The notes under the pieces are model-generated. The model made no database searches, was not told the origin of the DNA, and was given only the letters and a program-made list of their open reading frames with translations. Shown one piece after another: positions 5,218 to 5,337 of a stretch of 5,337 nucleotides of DNA. Location: NCBI GenBank assembly GCA_004357415.1, contig SMVY01000112.1, positions 1 through 5,337 of the forward strand, given 5' to 3'. The translations under genes and the position numbers were made by a program. How positions within the stretch are numbered: the stretch's first letter is position 1; every line of letters starts with the position of its first letter. This stretch comes from Gemmatimonadota bacterium. Lineage in GTDB: Bacteria > Gemmatimonadota > Gemmatimonadetes > Gemmatimonadales > GWC2-71-9.

Positions 5218-5337
5218 TCATGTGCTGAGGTAGGGTCCTGGCGGCACTTCCTTGGCCCGGTAGAGTGCCGATAGGATGTAGGCGCCTACCAGCACCAGCA
5301 CCACACTGGTTGCCTGCGCCAGGGTGAACGCGCCGAA
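5218..5337 (-). CDS. C-terminal end of a membrane protein, possibly prolipoprotein diacylglyceryl transferase
   Basis: On the - strand an open frame enters from the right edge and ends with TGA at 5218-5220, giving 39 residues. The visible part is a hydrophobic segment, FTLAQATSVVLVLVGAYIL, followed by a short basic and proline-containing tail (RAKEVPPGPYLST). The pattern of a polar F-T-x-A-Q-x-x-S entry into a last membrane helix recalls the C-terminus of Lgt (usually G-Q-x-x-S followed by a helix), the enzyme that adds diacylglycerol to lipoprotein precursors at the inner membrane. With so little sequence this is a suggestion; any polytopic membrane protein could end this way. It converges on the iron permease, with the hairpin repeat between the two stops. 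Confidence 0.6.
   Translation of the reverse strand, partial: FGAFTLAQATSVVLVLVGAYILSALYRAKEVPPGPYLST

Overview
This is a GC-rich bacterial window with tightly packed genes. Five genes run on the + strand, and a convergent gene fragment on the - strand enters from the right edge. A two-helix-turn-helix style sigma-54 activator, an HAD phosphatase, AcpS and a cytochrome c/FTR1 iron permease together fit a Gram-negative, environmental, high-GC lineage such as Gemmatimonadota, Acidobacteriota or a proteobacterium. I cannot fix the phylum from the sequence alone; Gemmatimonadota is a guess.

Layout. (1) At 2-760 lies the C-terminal part of a bacterial enhancer-binding protein (AAA+ plus Fis-type HTH), cut by the left edge; its sigma-54-contacting GAFTGA loop is degenerate. 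(2) At 774-956, 13 bases later and behind a strong Shine-Dalgarno, lies a 60-residue protein with four CxxC pairs. (3) At 1029-1730 lies an HAD-superfamily phosphatase of the phosphoglycolate phosphatase-like type. (4) At 1740-2486 lies an unrecognised protein with one C-terminal membrane segment. (5) At 2483-2869 lies holo-[acyl-carrier-protein] synthase, whose GTG start overlaps the previous stop. (6) At 2936-5071 lies a secreted and membrane cytochrome c/FTR1-family iron permease, with a good Fur-box-like palindrome lying over its start codon. (7) At 5072-5217 lies a non-coding spacer filled by a long imperfect hairpin, whose purine-rich arm is a 9-base-periodic run of GGG tracts. (8) At 5218-5337 (-) lies the C-terminal end of a membrane protein, possibly prolipoprotein diacylglyceryl transferase.

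Genes 1-5 have short spacers or overlaps and are probably co-transcribed in part. The pair at 1740-2869 is translationally coupled by a 4-base overlap, and the ribosome site of the 1740 gene overlaps the phosphatase stop. The iron permease follows a 66-base spacer and seems to be its own, iron-responsive unit. It converges on the right-hand gene, with the hairpin between them placed where a bidirectional terminator would be.

The genes themselves belong mostly to known families. The least explained items are the periodic hairpin, the four-CxxC mini-protein and the altered GAFTGA loop. I see no tRNA, rRNA, CRISPR array, transposase or prophage gene.
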